Counted from the first letter of the stretch, positions 16,837 to 25,925 are shown. The stretch: 58,739 bases of DNA from Micromonospora sp. H61 (GCF_018070325.1 NZ_JAGPXY010000034.1:1-58739); one strand, 5' to 3'. Program-made: numbers and translations. The notes: generated from the letters alone by a model not told the origin.

Positions 16837-18201
16837 ATGAGCAGAACGCCGTTTTCGCTGGAAGAGTTGCGGGTCGCCGTCGAAGCCGGTGAGATCGACA
16901 CGGTGGTGCTGGCCCTGGTCGACATGCAGGGCCGCTTGCAGGGCAAACGGTTTCACGCGCCGTTCTTCCTCGATCAGGTGGCCGAGCACGGCAGCGAGGG
17001 CTGCAACTACCTGCTCGCCGTGGACGTCGACATGAACACCGTCGACGGGTACGCGATGTCGAGCTGGGAACGCGGCTACGGCGACTTCGCGATGGTGCCG
17101 GACTTCGCCACGTTGCGCCGGGTGCCCTGGCAGCCCGGCTCCGCACTGCTGCTGGCCGACCTGACCTGGCTCGACGGCTCGGGTGACGTGGTGGCCTCGC
17201 CCCGGCAGATCCTGCGCCGGCAGCTCGACCGGCTGGCCGAGCACGGGCTGACCGCGTACGCCGGCACCGAGTTGGAGTTCGTGCTGTTCCGCGACTCGTA
17301 CGAGGACGCCTGGCAGCGCGGCTACCGCGACCTCACCCCGGCCAACCAGTACAACGTCGACTACTCGCTGCTCGGCACCGCCCGGGTGGAGCCGCTGCTG
17401 CGCCGCATCCGCGTCGAGATGGCCGGCGCCGGGCTCACCCCGGAGAGCGCCAAGGGCGAGTGCAACCTCGGGCAACACGAGATCGCCTTCCGGTACGACG
17501 AGGCGGTGGCCTGCGCCGACCACCACGTGATCTACAAGAACGGCGCCAAGGAGATCGCCGCCCAGGAGGGGATGGCGATCACGTTCATGGCCAAGCCGAA
17601 CGAGCGGGAGGGCAACTCCTGCCACATCCACTTCTCGCTGCGGGACTCCTCCGGCTCGTCGGCGATGCTCGGCGACGGACCGGCGCACCTGTCGCAGACC
17701 GGGCAGCGGGTGCTCGCCGGGCTGCTGGGCACCATGCGGGAGTTCAGCCTGCTCTTCGCCCCGAACATCAACTCCTACAAGCGCTACCAGCCAGGATCGT
17801 TCGCCCCGACCGCGCTGCGGTGGGGTGTCGACAACCGCACCTGCGCGCTGCGGGTGGTCGGGCACGGGCAGGGCATGCGCGTGGAGAACCGGGTGCCCGG
17901 CGCCGACGTCAACCCGTACCTGGCGATCGCCGGGCTGGTCGCCGGGGCGCTGCACGGCATCGAGGGCGAGTTGGAGTTGGGCGCGGAGTGCACCGGCAAC
18001 GCGTACGACGACCCGGAGGCCGAGCGGGTCCCCGGCACCCTGCGCGACGCCCTGGCCCTCTGGGAGAACTCCACTGTGGCCCGGGACGCGTTCGGCCCCG
18101 AGGTGGTGGCCCACTACGCCAACCAGGCGAGGGTCGAGCTGGCCGCCTTCGACGCCGCGGTGACCGACTGGGAGCTGACCCGTGGCTTCGAACGCCTCTG
18201 A
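16837..18201 (+). CDS. Glutamine-synthetase-like gamma-glutamyl-amine ligase (PuuA/GlnA3/GlnA4 type)
   Basis: A 454-residue member of the type I GS fold whose likely role is ATP-dependent attachment of glutamate to an amine. Catalytic metal and substrate motifs are present: GTELEFVLF, GECNLGQHEIAF, NSCHIHFSL, SYKRYQPGSFAPTALRWG and the Arg-containing RVENRVPGADVNPYLA. The N-terminal domain lacks the usual DGSS of true glutamine synthetases. ATG 16837 is chosen because GGAGG is 7 nt upstream. It heads an operon with an aldehyde dehydrogenase, an SDR and a gamma-glutamyl hydrolase. Whether the substrate is ethanolamine, a polyamine or another amine is open. Confidence 0.88.
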   Translation: MSRTPFSLEELRVAVEAGEIDTVVLALVDMQGRLQGKRFHAPFFLDQVAEHGSEGCNYLLAVDVDMNTVDGYAMSSWERGYGDFAMVPDFATLRRVPWQPGSALLLADLTWLDGSGDVVASPRQILRRQLDRLAEHGLTAYAGTELEFVLFRDSYEDAWQRGYRDLTPANQYNVDYSLLGTARVEPLLRRIRVEMAGAGLTPESAKGECNLGQHEIAFRYDEAVACADHHVIYKNGAKEIAAQEGMAITFMAKPNEREGNSCHIHFSLRDSSGSSAMLGDGPAHLSQTGQRVLAGLLGTMREFSLLFAPNINSYKRYQPGSFAPTALRWGVDNRTCALRVVGHGQGMRVENRVPGADVNPYLAIAGLVAGALHGIEGELELGAECTGNAYDDPEAERVPGTLRDALALWENSTVARDAFGPEVVAHYANQARVELAAFDAAVTDWELTRGFERL

Positions 18202-18225
18202 CCACGTGAGGATGGGGGTGGCGGT

Positions 18226-19581
18226 GTGACGGTCTTGGTTGACCCGGCTCGCGGGGTGGGTTTTCGGGAGGTTGCGGCGGCCTCGATCGAGGACGTGGAC
18301 GCGGCGATCGCCGCCGCCGCCACGGCCTTTGCGACCTGGCGTCTCGTGGGGGCGGGGGACCGGGCGCGGTTGCTGCGGCGGTTCGCCGCCGTCGTCGACG
18401 CCCAGCTGGACGAGTTGGCAGCGCTGGAGGTGCGCAACGCCGGGCACACCGTCGGCAACGCCCGGTGGGAGGCGAGCAACGTCCGCGACGTCCTGGACTA
18501 CTACGCCGGCGCGCCCGAACGGTTGACCGGGCGGCAGATCCCGGTGCCCGGCGGGTTGGACGTCACCTTCCACGAGCCACTCGGTGTGGTCGGCGTGATC
18601 GTGCCCTGGAACTTCCCGATGCCCATCGCCGCCTGGGGGTTCGCCCCGGCGCTCGCCGCCGGCAACACAGTGGTGCTCAAGCCCGCCGAGTTGACCCCGC
18701 TCACCGCGCTGCGCCTGGCCGAGTTGGCCCGCGAGGCGGGCCTGCCCGACGGCGTCTTCACCGTCATCCCGGGCGAGGGTTCGGTGGTGGGGGAACGGTT
18801 CGTCAGCCACCCGGCGGTCCGCAAGATCTGCTTCACCGGCTCCACCGAGGTCGGCACCCGGATCATGGCCGGCTGCGCCGCCCAGGTGAAGCGACTCACC
18901 CTGGAGTTGGGCGGCAAGAGCGCGAACATCGTGTTCGCCGACGCCGACCTGGAACGCGCCGCCGCGACCGCGCCGGGCGCGGTCTTCGACAACGCCGGCC
19001 AGGACTGCTGCGCGCGGTCGCGGATCCTGGTCCAGCGCTCGGTGTACGACCGGTTCCTGGAACTGCTCGAACCGGCGGTACGCGCGGTGCGCGTCGAGGA
19101 CCCGTCCCACGACACCGCCGAGATGGGCCCGCTGATCTCCGCCGCCCAACGGGACCGGGTAGCCGGTTACCTCGCCGGGGCGACTGTCGCCTTCACCGGC
19201 TCCTGCCCCGACGGCCCCGGGTTCTGGCACGCGCCCACTGTGCTGCTGGCCGACTCGCCGGCCGACCGGCACTGGCGGGAGGAGATCTTCGGCCCGGTGG
19301 TCTCGGTGCTGCCGTTCGACGACGAGGCGGACGCGGTCCGGCTCGCCAACGACACCGAGTACGGCCTCTCCGGCTCGATCTGGACCCGCGACGTGGGTCG
19401 GGCCCTGCGCCTGGCCCGCGCCGTCGACTCGGGCAACCTCAGCGTCAACTCGCACTCCTCGGTGCGCTACTGGACCCCGTTCGGCGGAATGAAGCGCTCC
19501 GGGCTCGGCCGTGAGCTGGGCCCGGACGCGTTGCACTCCTTCACGGACGTCAAGAACGTGTTCATCGCGACGGAGGAGTGA
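18226..19581 (+). CDS. NAD(P)+-dependent aldehyde dehydrogenase
   Basis: A 451-residue aldehyde dehydrogenase. The cofactor-binding VPWNFP, the Glu-containing LELGGKSANIVFADAD and the catalytic Cys in NAGQDCCARSRILVQ are all intact; GPVVSVLPFDDEADAVRLANDTEYGLSGSIWT and FGGMKRSGLGRELG close the family pattern. It begins with GTG 24 bp after the synthetase gene. In this operon it probably oxidises a gamma-glutamylamino-aldehyde to the acid. The length is a little shorter than typical 480-residue homologues, mainly at the N-terminus. Confidence 0.92.
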   Translation: MTVLVDPARGVGFREVAAASIEDVDAAIAAAATAFATWRLVGAGDRARLLRRFAAVVDAQLDELAALEVRNAGHTVGNARWEASNVRDVLDYYAGAPERLTGRQIPVPGGLDVTFHEPLGVVGVIVPWNFPMPIAAWGFAPALAAGNTVVLKPAELTPLTALRLAELAREAGLPDGVFTVIPGEGSVVGERFVSHPAVRKICFTGSTEVGTRIMAGCAAQVKRLTLELGGKSANIVFADADLERAAATAPGAVFDNAGQDCCARSRILVQRSVYDRFLELLEPAVRAVRVEDPSHDTAEMGPLISAAQRDRVAGYLAGATVAFTGSCPDGPGFWHAPTVLLADSPADRHWREEIFGPVVSVLPFDDEADAVRLANDTEYGLSGSIWTRDVGRALRLARAVDSGNLSVNSHSSVRYWTPFGGMKRSGLGRELGPDALHSFTDVKNVFIATEE

Positions 19582-19586
19582 CGCCA

Positions 19587-20354
19587 GTGCAGGGTCGGTT
19601 GCAGGACCGGGTGGCAGTGGTCACCGGAGCGGGCAGTGGCATCGGATTGGCCACCGTGCGGCGGTTCGCCGCCGAGGGGGCCCGGGTGGTCTGCGTGGAC
19701 ATCGACGCGGCGGCCGGCACGAGGGCCGCCGAGGAGTGCGGCGGCGAGTTCGTGGCCACCGACGTGGCCGACGAGTCGGCGGTACGCGACCTGTTCGACG
19801 GGGTGGCCGACCGGCACGGCCGGGTGGACATCGCGTTCAACAACGCCGGCATCTCACCGCCCGACGACGACTCCATCCTGGACACCGGCCTGGACGCGTG
19901 GGAGCGGGTGTTGCGGGTCAACACCACGAGCGTCTACCTGTGCTGCAAGTACGCCATTCCACACATGCGTCGGCAGGGCAAGGGCTCGATCATCAACACA
20001 GCCTCGTTCGTGGCGTTGATGGGTGCGGCCACGTCGCAGATCGCGTACACCGCGAGCAAGGGCGGGGTGCTGGCGATGACCCGGGAGTTGGGTGTGCAGT
20101 TCGCCCGTGAGGGCATCCGGGTCAACGCCCTCTGTCCCGGCCCGGTGGCCACCCCGTTGCTGCTGGAACTCTTCGCCGCCGACCCGGAGCGGGCCGCCCG
20201 TCGGCTGGTGCACGTGCCGATGGGACGCTTCGGGCAACCGGAGGAGATCGCCGCCGCGGTGGCGTTCCTGGCCAGCGACGACGCCTCGTTCATGACCGCC
20301 GCGCAGTTCGTTGTCGACGGTGGCATCACGGGCGCCTACGTCACTCCTCTATGA
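19587..20354 (+). CDS. Short-chain dehydrogenase/reductase
   Basis: A 255-residue classical SDR with the Rossmann motif TGAGSGIG, NNAGIS, and the catalytic Ser-Tyr-Lys triad (SFVALMGAATSQIAYTASKGG). An Asp ends beta-strand 2 (CVDID), which favours NAD(H) over NADP(H). GTG 19587 is preferred over the GTG overlapping the preceding stop codon because GGAGG (19572-19576) is 10 nt upstream. In the operon it may oxidise a gamma-glutamylated amino alcohol to the aldehyde, taking the place of the FAD oxidase of the classical Puu pathway. That role is inference. Confidence 0.9.
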   Translation: MQGRLQDRVAVVTGAGSGIGLATVRRFAAEGARVVCVDIDAAAGTRAAEECGGEFVATDVADESAVRDLFDGVADRHGRVDIAFNNAGISPPDDDSILDTGLDAWERVLRVNTTSVYLCCKYAIPHMRRQGKGSIINTASFVALMGAATSQIAYTASKGGVLAMTRELGVQFAREGIRVNALCPGPVATPLLLELFAADPERAARRLVHVPMGRFGQPEEIAAAVAFLASDDASFMTAAQFVVDGGITGAYVTPL

Positions 20355-21049
20355 GGAGGAGGCCGCTGATCGGGGTCAGCGCGTACGTCGAACCCGCCGA
20401 CTGGGCGGTCTGGCGGGGTGTGCGGGCGGTGCTGGTGCCGGAGGCGTACTCGCGGGCGGTGGCGGCCGCGGGTGGCCGGGCGGTGGTGCTGCCGCCGGAC
20501 GACGTGGACGCGGACGTGGTGGCAGTCCTCGACGGGTTGCTGTTGGCCGGTGGCGCGGACGTCGGCCCGGTGCGGTACGGCCAGCCGCCCGACCCCCGTA
20601 CCGAGGACCGGCCGGACCGGGACGCCGGCGAGTTGACAGTGTTGGCCGCCGCGCTCGCCGCCGAGGTGCCGGTGCTGGGTGTGTGTCGGGGGATGCAGTT
20701 GCTCGCTGTCGCGTACGGCGGCACTCTGCACCAGCACCTGCCTGACGTGGTGGGTCACGAGGCGCACCGCCCCGCGCCCGGCGTGTACGGGGCGCACGCG
20801 GTGCGGTTCGCGCCGGGCAGCCTGGCCGCCTCGGTGCTGGCCGGGGTCGATCAGGTCAACTCGTACCACCACCAGGCGGTCGCCGATCCGGGCCGGCTCA
20901 CGGTGACCGGTTGGGCGGGAGACGGTGTGGTCGAGGCGGTGGAGGACCCGGCCCTGCCGTTCGTGCTCGGGGTGCAGTGGCATCCGGAGAACGAGTCGGA
21001 TCCCGCCCCGATCACGGCGTTGGTGCAGGCCGCCGGCCGGCGGGTGTGA
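20351..21049 (+). CDS. Gamma-glutamyl-gamma-aminobutyrate hydrolase-like class I glutaminase (PuuD family)
   Basis: A 232-residue class I glutamine amidotransferase-fold hydrolase. The nucleophile elbow GVCRGMQLLAVAYGG and the His-Glu dyad in GVQWHPENE are intact, and the NSYHHQAV block is typical of PuuD-like enzymes. Its expected job is release of glutamate from a gamma-glutamyl product. The start overlaps the SDR stop (ATGA), which indicates translational coupling, and no separate ribosome binding site is evident. Confidence 0.9.
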   Translation: MRRRPLIGVSAYVEPADWAVWRGVRAVLVPEAYSRAVAAAGGRAVVLPPDDVDADVVAVLDGLLLAGGADVGPVRYGQPPDPRTEDRPDRDAGELTVLAAALAAEVPVLGVCRGMQLLAVAYGGTLHQHLPDVVGHEAHRPAPGVYGAHAVRFAPGSLAASVLAGVDQVNSYHHQAVADPGRLTVTGWAGDGVVEAVEDPALPFVLGVQWHPENESDPAPITALVQAAGRRV

Positions 21050-21096
21050 CTGGGATCGCCCCCGCCCCTGGATGGCATCGGTGGCAGGATCGGCGC

Positions 21097-21648
21097 ATGG
21101 GCAAGGTTTATCCGGAGATCGATGCTCGACTGCGTGACTTCATCGTGGCCCAGCCGCTCTTCTTCGTGGCGACCGCCCCGTCCGGGGTCGAGGGGCACGT
21201 CAACGTGTCACCGAAGGGCATGCGGGGCACGTTCGTGATCCTCGGCCCGCACCGGGTGGCCTACCTCGACTATCACGGCAGTGGGGCGGAGACCATCGCC
21301 CACCTGCGGGACAACGGCCGGATCACGCTGATGTTCTGTGCCTTCGACGGCCCGCCGAAGATCGTCCGGTTGCATGGTCGGGGCAGCAGCGTCGCGGTCA
21401 CCGACGACGCCTTCGCCGATCGGCTCGGCGAGTTTCCCGCGCCGCCGGACGTGCACGCCGTCCGGGCGGTCATCACTGTCGAGGTGGAGCGGGTCAGTGA
21501 CTCCTGCGGATACGCGGTGCCACTGATGGACTTCCGGGCCGAACGTGATCTGTTACTCACCTCACACTCCCGCCGCAGTGCCGATGATCTGGTCACCTAC
21601 CGGGCCACCAGGAACGCGGCAAGCATCGACGGGCTGCCGGTCTTCTGA
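21097..21648 (+). CDS. Pyridoxamine 5'-phosphate oxidase-like split-barrel flavin protein
   Basis: A 183-residue protein of the PNPOx-like FMN/F420-binding split barrel. PLFFVATAPSGVEGHVNVSPKG and RITLMFCAFDGPPKIVRLHGRG are characteristic. Function in the family ranges from FMN or F420 oxidoreductases to haem or ligand binding and cannot be fixed here. The preferred ATG has only a weak GGCAGGA upstream. Codon 153 is TTA, the rare leucine codon of actinomycetes, one of two noticed in the window. Confidence 0.85.
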   Translation: MGKVYPEIDARLRDFIVAQPLFFVATAPSGVEGHVNVSPKGMRGTFVILGPHRVAYLDYHGSGAETIAHLRDNGRITLMFCAFDGPPKIVRLHGRGSSVAVTDDAFADRLGEFPAPPDVHAVRAVITVEVERVSDSCGYAVPLMDFRAERDLLLTSHSRRSADDLVTYRATRNAASIDGLPVF

Positions 21649-21725
21649 CTCCTCAGAGCGTTCCGGCCACCGCCGTTCGGCGCCGCCGTCCACCAGCACT
21701 GTCCGGTGCCCGACGGCTCACGCGT

Positions 21726-21761
21726 ACGTAACCAGCGTCCATCTGTCGTGATGCGTTACGT
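21726..21761. promoter_or_regulatory. Inverted repeat upstream of the hybrid kinase gene
   Basis: ACGTAAC (21726-21732) and GTTACGT (21755-21761) form an inverted repeat separated by 22 bp, 80 bp before the kinase start codon. The region is locally AT-richer than its surroundings, which fits a promoter or operator. The binding protein is unknown. Confidence 0.35.
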
Positions 21762-21841
21762 TGCCGGTCCGCTGGGGTACAAGTCGGAGCACGGCGGGTG
21801 AAGATCAACGGTCGAGGGGTACGGCCGGAGCGGGAGGCTGC

Positions 21842-24800
21842 ATGAGCTCGGCCCAGGGGGGCGCGGACATCGGGCATCCCACCCTGTCCGGTCGCGAGAC
21901 CCCGCCGATGCTGGCGGCCGCGTTCGCGGCCGGCGGCGAGATGGGCGAGCGGCTGGCTTCCTTCGACTGGTCCTCCGGCCCGCTGGGTGAGCCCGGTCAG
22001 TGGCCCCCGGCGCTCTCCAACGCTGTCGGCATGATGCTCGCCTCCAGCGCGCCGATCGTCATGTTCTGGGGCGACGAGCAGTTGGCCTTCTACAACGACG
22101 CCTACCGGCCGACCATCGGGGGCAAACACCCGGACGTGATCGGCCGACCGGCCCGCTTGAGCTGGGCGGAGACCTGGGCGGTGCTCGGCCCGCTGCTCGA
22201 CAGCGTCCGGAGCACCGGCCGCTCCTACCGGGGCGAGGACCATCCCTTTCTGCTGGACCGTTACGGCTTCGTCGAGCAGACCTACTTCAACGTCTCGTAC
22301 GACCCGATCCGGGGGGACGACGGCTCGGTCAGTGGCGTCTACTGCATCGTCAGCGAGACCACCGGGCGGGTGCTCGGCGAGCGTCGGCTGCGAGCGCTGT
22401 CCGAGCTGGGTGCCGAGCTGAGCGACATCGGCAGCGCCACGCAACTGGGTCGCACCGCCGCCGGGGTGCTCGGCCGGCACCGGCCCGACGTGCCGTTCGC
22501 CCTGATCTATCTGGCTGACGACAACGACCAGCTCACCCTGGCCGGCTGCACCGGCACCACCCCGCCCGCCGCCAATGTCACAGCGCACTTGTTGGCCCGG
22601 CTGAGCGCCGATGACGCGCCCGCCACGATCGAGGTGGCCGCACTGCTCGACGCGTCGCCGGTCGACGCCGCCGACCAGGCCCTCGTGCTGCCGCTCACGG
22701 CGACCAACCAGACGGTCGGCGCGCTTGTCGTCGGCGTGGCCCGTCAGCTGCCGCTCGGCGACGACTACCGCGACTTCCTCGGCCTGGTCGCCGCCCAGAT
22801 CTCCCGGGCGGTCGGCACCCAGCGGGCGTACGAGCAGGAACGGGCCCGCGCCGCCGAGTTGGCCGCGCTGGACCGGGCGAAGACCAACTTCTTCGCCAAC
22901 GTCAGCCACGAGTTCCGCACTCCGCTGACCCTGGTGCTCGGCCCGCTGGAGGACATGCTGGCCGACCCGGAGCTGCCCGCCACCGAAACCGACCGGCTCA
23001 CCATGATGCACCGCAACGCGCTGCGCCTGCTCAAGCTGGTCAACACCGTGCTGGACTTCTCCCGACTGGAGTCCGGTCGGCTCGCCGCCCGCTACCAGCC
23101 CACCGACCTCGCCGGTTACACCGCCCGGCTGGCCAGCACCTTCCGCTCGGCCACCGACCGGGCCGGCTTGCGACTGGTGGTGGACTGTCCGCCGCTGCCG
23201 ACGCCGGTCTTCGTCGATCGGGACATGTGGGAGAAGATCGTCCTCAACCTGGTGTCGAACGCGGTCAAGTTCACCTTCGGCGGCGAGATCCGGGTGCGGA
23301 TCCGGGCCGTCGAGGGCGCGGCCCGGCTGGAGGTGACGGACACCGGCGTCGGCATCGTGCCGGACGAGCTGCCGCACGTCTTCGAACGGTTCCACCGGGT
23401 CCCCGGGGTGCGGGCACGCACCCACGAGGGCACCGGCATCGGCCTCGCGCTGGTCCGGGAACTTGTCGAGATGCACGGCGGTGAGGTCGGGTTGACCAGC
23501 AAGGTGGACGTGGGCAGCACGTTCACGGTTACCGTCCCGTTCGGCTCGGCGCACCTGCCGGCGGACCGGGTGGCGGCGTTCGACCCACTGCCAGTGGGTG
23601 AGCCCGAGCAGGCCCGGCTCTTCGTGGCGGAGACCGCGCTGTGGGCCGGTGTCGCGTCGACACCCGAGCTCGACCGGCAGCCGGTGAAGGGCACCTCGGC
23701 TGGCCGGATCCTGGTCGTCGACGACAACGCCGACCTGCAGGAACACGTCAGTCGGCTGCTATCCCCGACCTGGGACGTGGTCACCGCGAACGACGGGCTC
23801 GATGCCCTGCCGCTGGCCCGCGAAGGCGGGTTCGACCTGGTTCTCACCGACGTGATGATGCCCCGGCTGGACGGGTTCGGGCTGGTGAGCGCGCTGCGCT
23901 CGGACCCGCGTACCCGGCATGTGCCGATCGTGCTGCTCTCCGCCCGCGCCGGCTCCGCGGAGGCCGTCGCCGGTCTCGCCGTCGGCGCCGACGACTACCT
24001 CACCAAGCCGTTCTCCGCGCAGGAGCTGATCGCCCGGGTCCGGGCCAACGTCGAGCTGGGCCAGCTGCGCGGGCAGATCATCCGCCGGCTCCGGGCGCTG
24101 GCCGACGCGGCGGTGGCGGTGAACACCGCCCGGTCCACCGCCGACGTGCTCCAGGTCGCCGCCCGGCACGCGTTGAGTCTCGCCGAGGCCGCCCGGGTGG
24201 TGGTCACCGCGGCCGAGGCGCGCTTCGAGGCGGACGGTGGCGGCAGCACCGCCGCCGACCCGTCCTTCGTGGCCGACCTGACCGGCACCACCGGAAAGCA
24301 GCTCGGTGAGCTGCAGGTCTGGCGGGCGGCCGGCGACGAGGCACAGGCCGACGACGCCGCGTTGACCCAGCTGGCCCGGCTCGTCGGGGTGCGACTGGAG
24401 AACGCCCAGCTCTACGAAGCCGAACACCGCATCGCCACCACGCTGCAGCACAGCCTGCTGCCCCGGTCGCTGCCCCAACTGCCCGGCGCCGTGGTGGCCA
24501 GCCGTTACCTGCCCGGCAGCGCCGACGTCGAGGTCGGCGGCGACTGGTACGACGCGATCGCGTTGAACGGCGACGAGTTGGTGCTGGTCATCGGCGACGT
24601 GGTCGGCAAGGGCGTCCGGGCCGCCGCGGCGATGGGGCAGCTGCGCAACGCGCTGCGGGCGTACGTGCTGGAGGGCTTCGGCCCGGGTGAGTCGCTGACC
24701 CGGCTCAACCGGCTGGTCGGCTCCACCGAGGGCCGCTCCTTCGCGACTGTGGTCTGCCTGCTGTTCACCCCCCGCACCGGTCGGCTGCGGTATGCGAGCG

Positions 24801-25501
24801 CCGGTCACCCGTCCCCACTGTTGATCACGGGAGGCGACGTGGCGTTCCTGCACGACCGGGCGCTCGGTCCACCGGTCGGCGCCCTCCCCAACGCGACGTA
24901 CGAGTCGGCCGAGGGCGAGTTGCCGGCCGGCACTCGACTGCTGCTCTACACCGACGGGCTGATCGAGGACCGTCAGCTCGGCATCGATGCCTCACTGGCC
25001 CAGTTGCGCATCGACGCGGCCACCCCGAGTGAGCACGTGGTGGACCTGATCGACGCCGTCGTGGAACGGGTCACCGGACGGCCGCGCCGCGACGACGTGG
25101 CGGTTCTCGCCCTGGAGGCGGCGGAGCTGAACCGCTTCGCGCTGCGGCTACCGGCGGACCCGACCCGGCTCAGCGTGCTCCGAAAGCGGCTGGAGGACTT
25201 CCTCGTCGCGCACTCCGTCGGCGAGACCGACCTGTTCGACCTGACCGTCGCCGTCTCCGAGGCCGCCGCCAACGCCATCGAGCACCCGGTCCACCCCGCC
25301 GAAGCCATGATCAGTGTGGAGGTGGCCATCGAGGATCGGACGGTGACGGCCACGGTGCGCGACAGCGGGCAGTGGCGGGAGTCGACCGGCTCCGGCTTCC
25401 GGGGCCGCGGCCTGGACCTGATCAGAGCGCTCGGCGAACTGTCGGTACGGCGCACCGCTGAGGGCACCGAGGTGACGCTGCGCCGGCAGTTGCAGGACTG
25501 A
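21842..25501 (+). CDS. Multidomain hybrid: PAS-GAF-HisKA-HATPase-REC-GAF-PP2C(SpoIIE)-HATPase
   Basis: A 1219-residue signalling protein. In order: PAS (about 40-185), GAF (about 190-335), a histidine kinase with H356 in NVSHEFRTPL and ATP boxes NLVSNAVKF, DTGVGI and GTGIGLAL, a receiver with phospho-acceptor D670 in LTDVMMPRLDG, a second GAF-like region, a SpoIIE-type PP2C phosphatase (GGDWYDA near 899, GDVVGKG, YTDGLIEDR, RRDDVAVLAL), and a C-terminal HATPase of the RsbW/SpoIIAB anti-sigma type (VSEAAANAIEHP). It has no obvious membrane segments. The ATG has GGGAGG just upstream. With the STAS gene beside it, this looks like a complete partner-switching stress module in one chain. Confidence 0.93.
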   Translation: MSSAQGGADIGHPTLSGRETPPMLAAAFAAGGEMGERLASFDWSSGPLGEPGQWPPALSNAVGMMLASSAPIVMFWGDEQLAFYNDAYRPTIGGKHPDVIGRPARLSWAETWAVLGPLLDSVRSTGRSYRGEDHPFLLDRYGFVEQTYFNVSYDPIRGDDGSVSGVYCIVSETTGRVLGERRLRALSELGAELSDIGSATQLGRTAAGVLGRHRPDVPFALIYLADDNDQLTLAGCTGTTPPAANVTAHLLARLSADDAPATIEVAALLDASPVDAADQALVLPLTATNQTVGALVVGVARQLPLGDDYRDFLGLVAAQISRAVGTQRAYEQERARAAELAALDRAKTNFFANVSHEFRTPLTLVLGPLEDMLADPELPATETDRLTMMHRNALRLLKLVNTVLDFSRLESGRLAARYQPTDLAGYTARLASTFRSATDRAGLRLVVDCPPLPTPVFVDRDMWEKIVLNLVSNAVKFTFGGEIRVRIRAVEGAARLEVTDTGVGIVPDELPHVFERFHRVPGVRARTHEGTGIGLALVRELVEMHGGEVGLTSKVDVGSTFTVTVPFGSAHLPADRVAAFDPLPVGEPEQARLFVAETALWAGVASTPELDRQPVKGTSAGRILVVDDNADLQEHVSRLLSPTWDVVTANDGLDALPLAREGGFDLVLTDVMMPRLDGFGLVSALRSDPRTRHVPIVLLSARAGSAEAVAGLAVGADDYLTKPFSAQELIARVRANVELGQLRGQIIRRLRALADAAVAVNTARSTADVLQVAARHALSLAEAARVVVTAAEARFEADGGGSTAADPSFVADLTGTTGKQLGELQVWRAAGDEAQADDAALTQLARLVGVRLENAQLYEAEHRIATTLQHSLLPRSLPQLPGAVVASRYLPGSADVEVGGDWYDAIALNGDELVLVIGDVVGKGVRAAAAMGQLRNALRAYVLEGFGPGESLTRLNRLVGSTEGRSFATVVCLLFTPRTGRLRYASAGHPSPLLITGGDVAFLHDRALGPPVGALPNATYESAEGELPAGTRLLLYTDGLIEDRQLGIDASLAQLRIDAATPSEHVVDLIDAVVERVTGRPRRDDVAVLALEAAELNRFALRLPADPTRLSVLRKRLEDFLVAHSVGETDLFDLTVAVSEAAANAIEHPVHPAEAMISVEVAIEDRTVTATVRDSGQWRESTGSGFRGRGLDLIRALGELSVRRTAEGTEVTLRRQLQD

Positions 25502-25506
25502 CGGCG

Positions 25507-25526
25507 CGCCCGGCTGCGGCCGGGCG
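25507..25526. terminator. Hairpin terminator between convergent signalling genes
   Basis: Perfect 8-bp stem CGCCCGGC/GCCGGGCG with a 4-nt loop, in the 26-bp gap between the hybrid kinase stop and the STAS gene stop. Confidence 0.6.
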
Positions 25527-25527
25527 G

Positions 25528-25842
25528 CTAGGCCGGGTCGAGCCAGCCCTGCTCGCCGAGGCCGGAGATCTCCAGCACCCGACGGACCTGCCGGGACGGG
25601 CGAACGGTGAGTCGCCCCGGAAACTCCCGGGCGAGCCGGACCAGGGCGTGGATGGCTGCCGAGTCGAAGAAGGTGACAGCGCTCAGGTCCAGAGTCATCT
25701 TTTCGGCGGGCTCGCGCAGTGCCGTCTGGAGCATCGTGTCCGCGGTCGCCATGTCGACCTCGCCGGCCACCACGACGTGGAGGTGGTCACCGTCGATCTC
25801 GGCGCTGGCGGAGAAGACGGGCGGTGCTCCCCCTTGATCCAC
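25528..25842 (-). CDS. STAS-domain anti-sigma factor antagonist
   Basis: About 104 residues forming a single STAS domain. The pattern EVDMATADTM, LDLSAVTFFDSAAIHALVRL and VRRVLEISGL matches RsbV/SpoIIAA-like antagonists; the Ser after Asp in FFDSAAI is at the usual phosphorylation site. Such proteins release a sigma factor by binding its anti-sigma kinase when dephosphorylated by a PP2C enzyme. The convergent neighbour carries both a PP2C and an anti-sigma-like kinase domain, so they are likely partners. GTG 25842 is a guess, since no clear Shine-Dalgarno is present. Confidence 0.82.
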   Translation of the reverse strand: MDQGGAPPVFSASAEIDGDHLHVVVAGEVDMATADTMLQTALREPAEKMTLDLSAVTFFDSAAIHALVRLAREFPGRLTVRPSRQVRRVLEISGLGEQGWLDPA

Positions 25843-25925
25843 GTTGACACCATGGCACAGCCACCCTGGCAGGGCAACAACCTCCACCGGGTGGCCGTGG
25901 CGCGGGTCACCAGCGGCCCCGGCGA

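Noticed and set aside
15601..19536. 1311-codon minus-strand frame extending upstream of the PQQ-type dehydrogenase
   Set aside because: Only the part from 16746 to 15601 has a signal peptide, ribosome binding site and family motifs. The rest is the shadow of the ligase and dehydrogenase genes.
21653..23746. 697-codon minus-strand frame opposite the hybrid kinase
   Set aside because: Gln/Gly/Arg-rich with no domain; the plus-strand gene has clear catalytic motifs across the same DNA.
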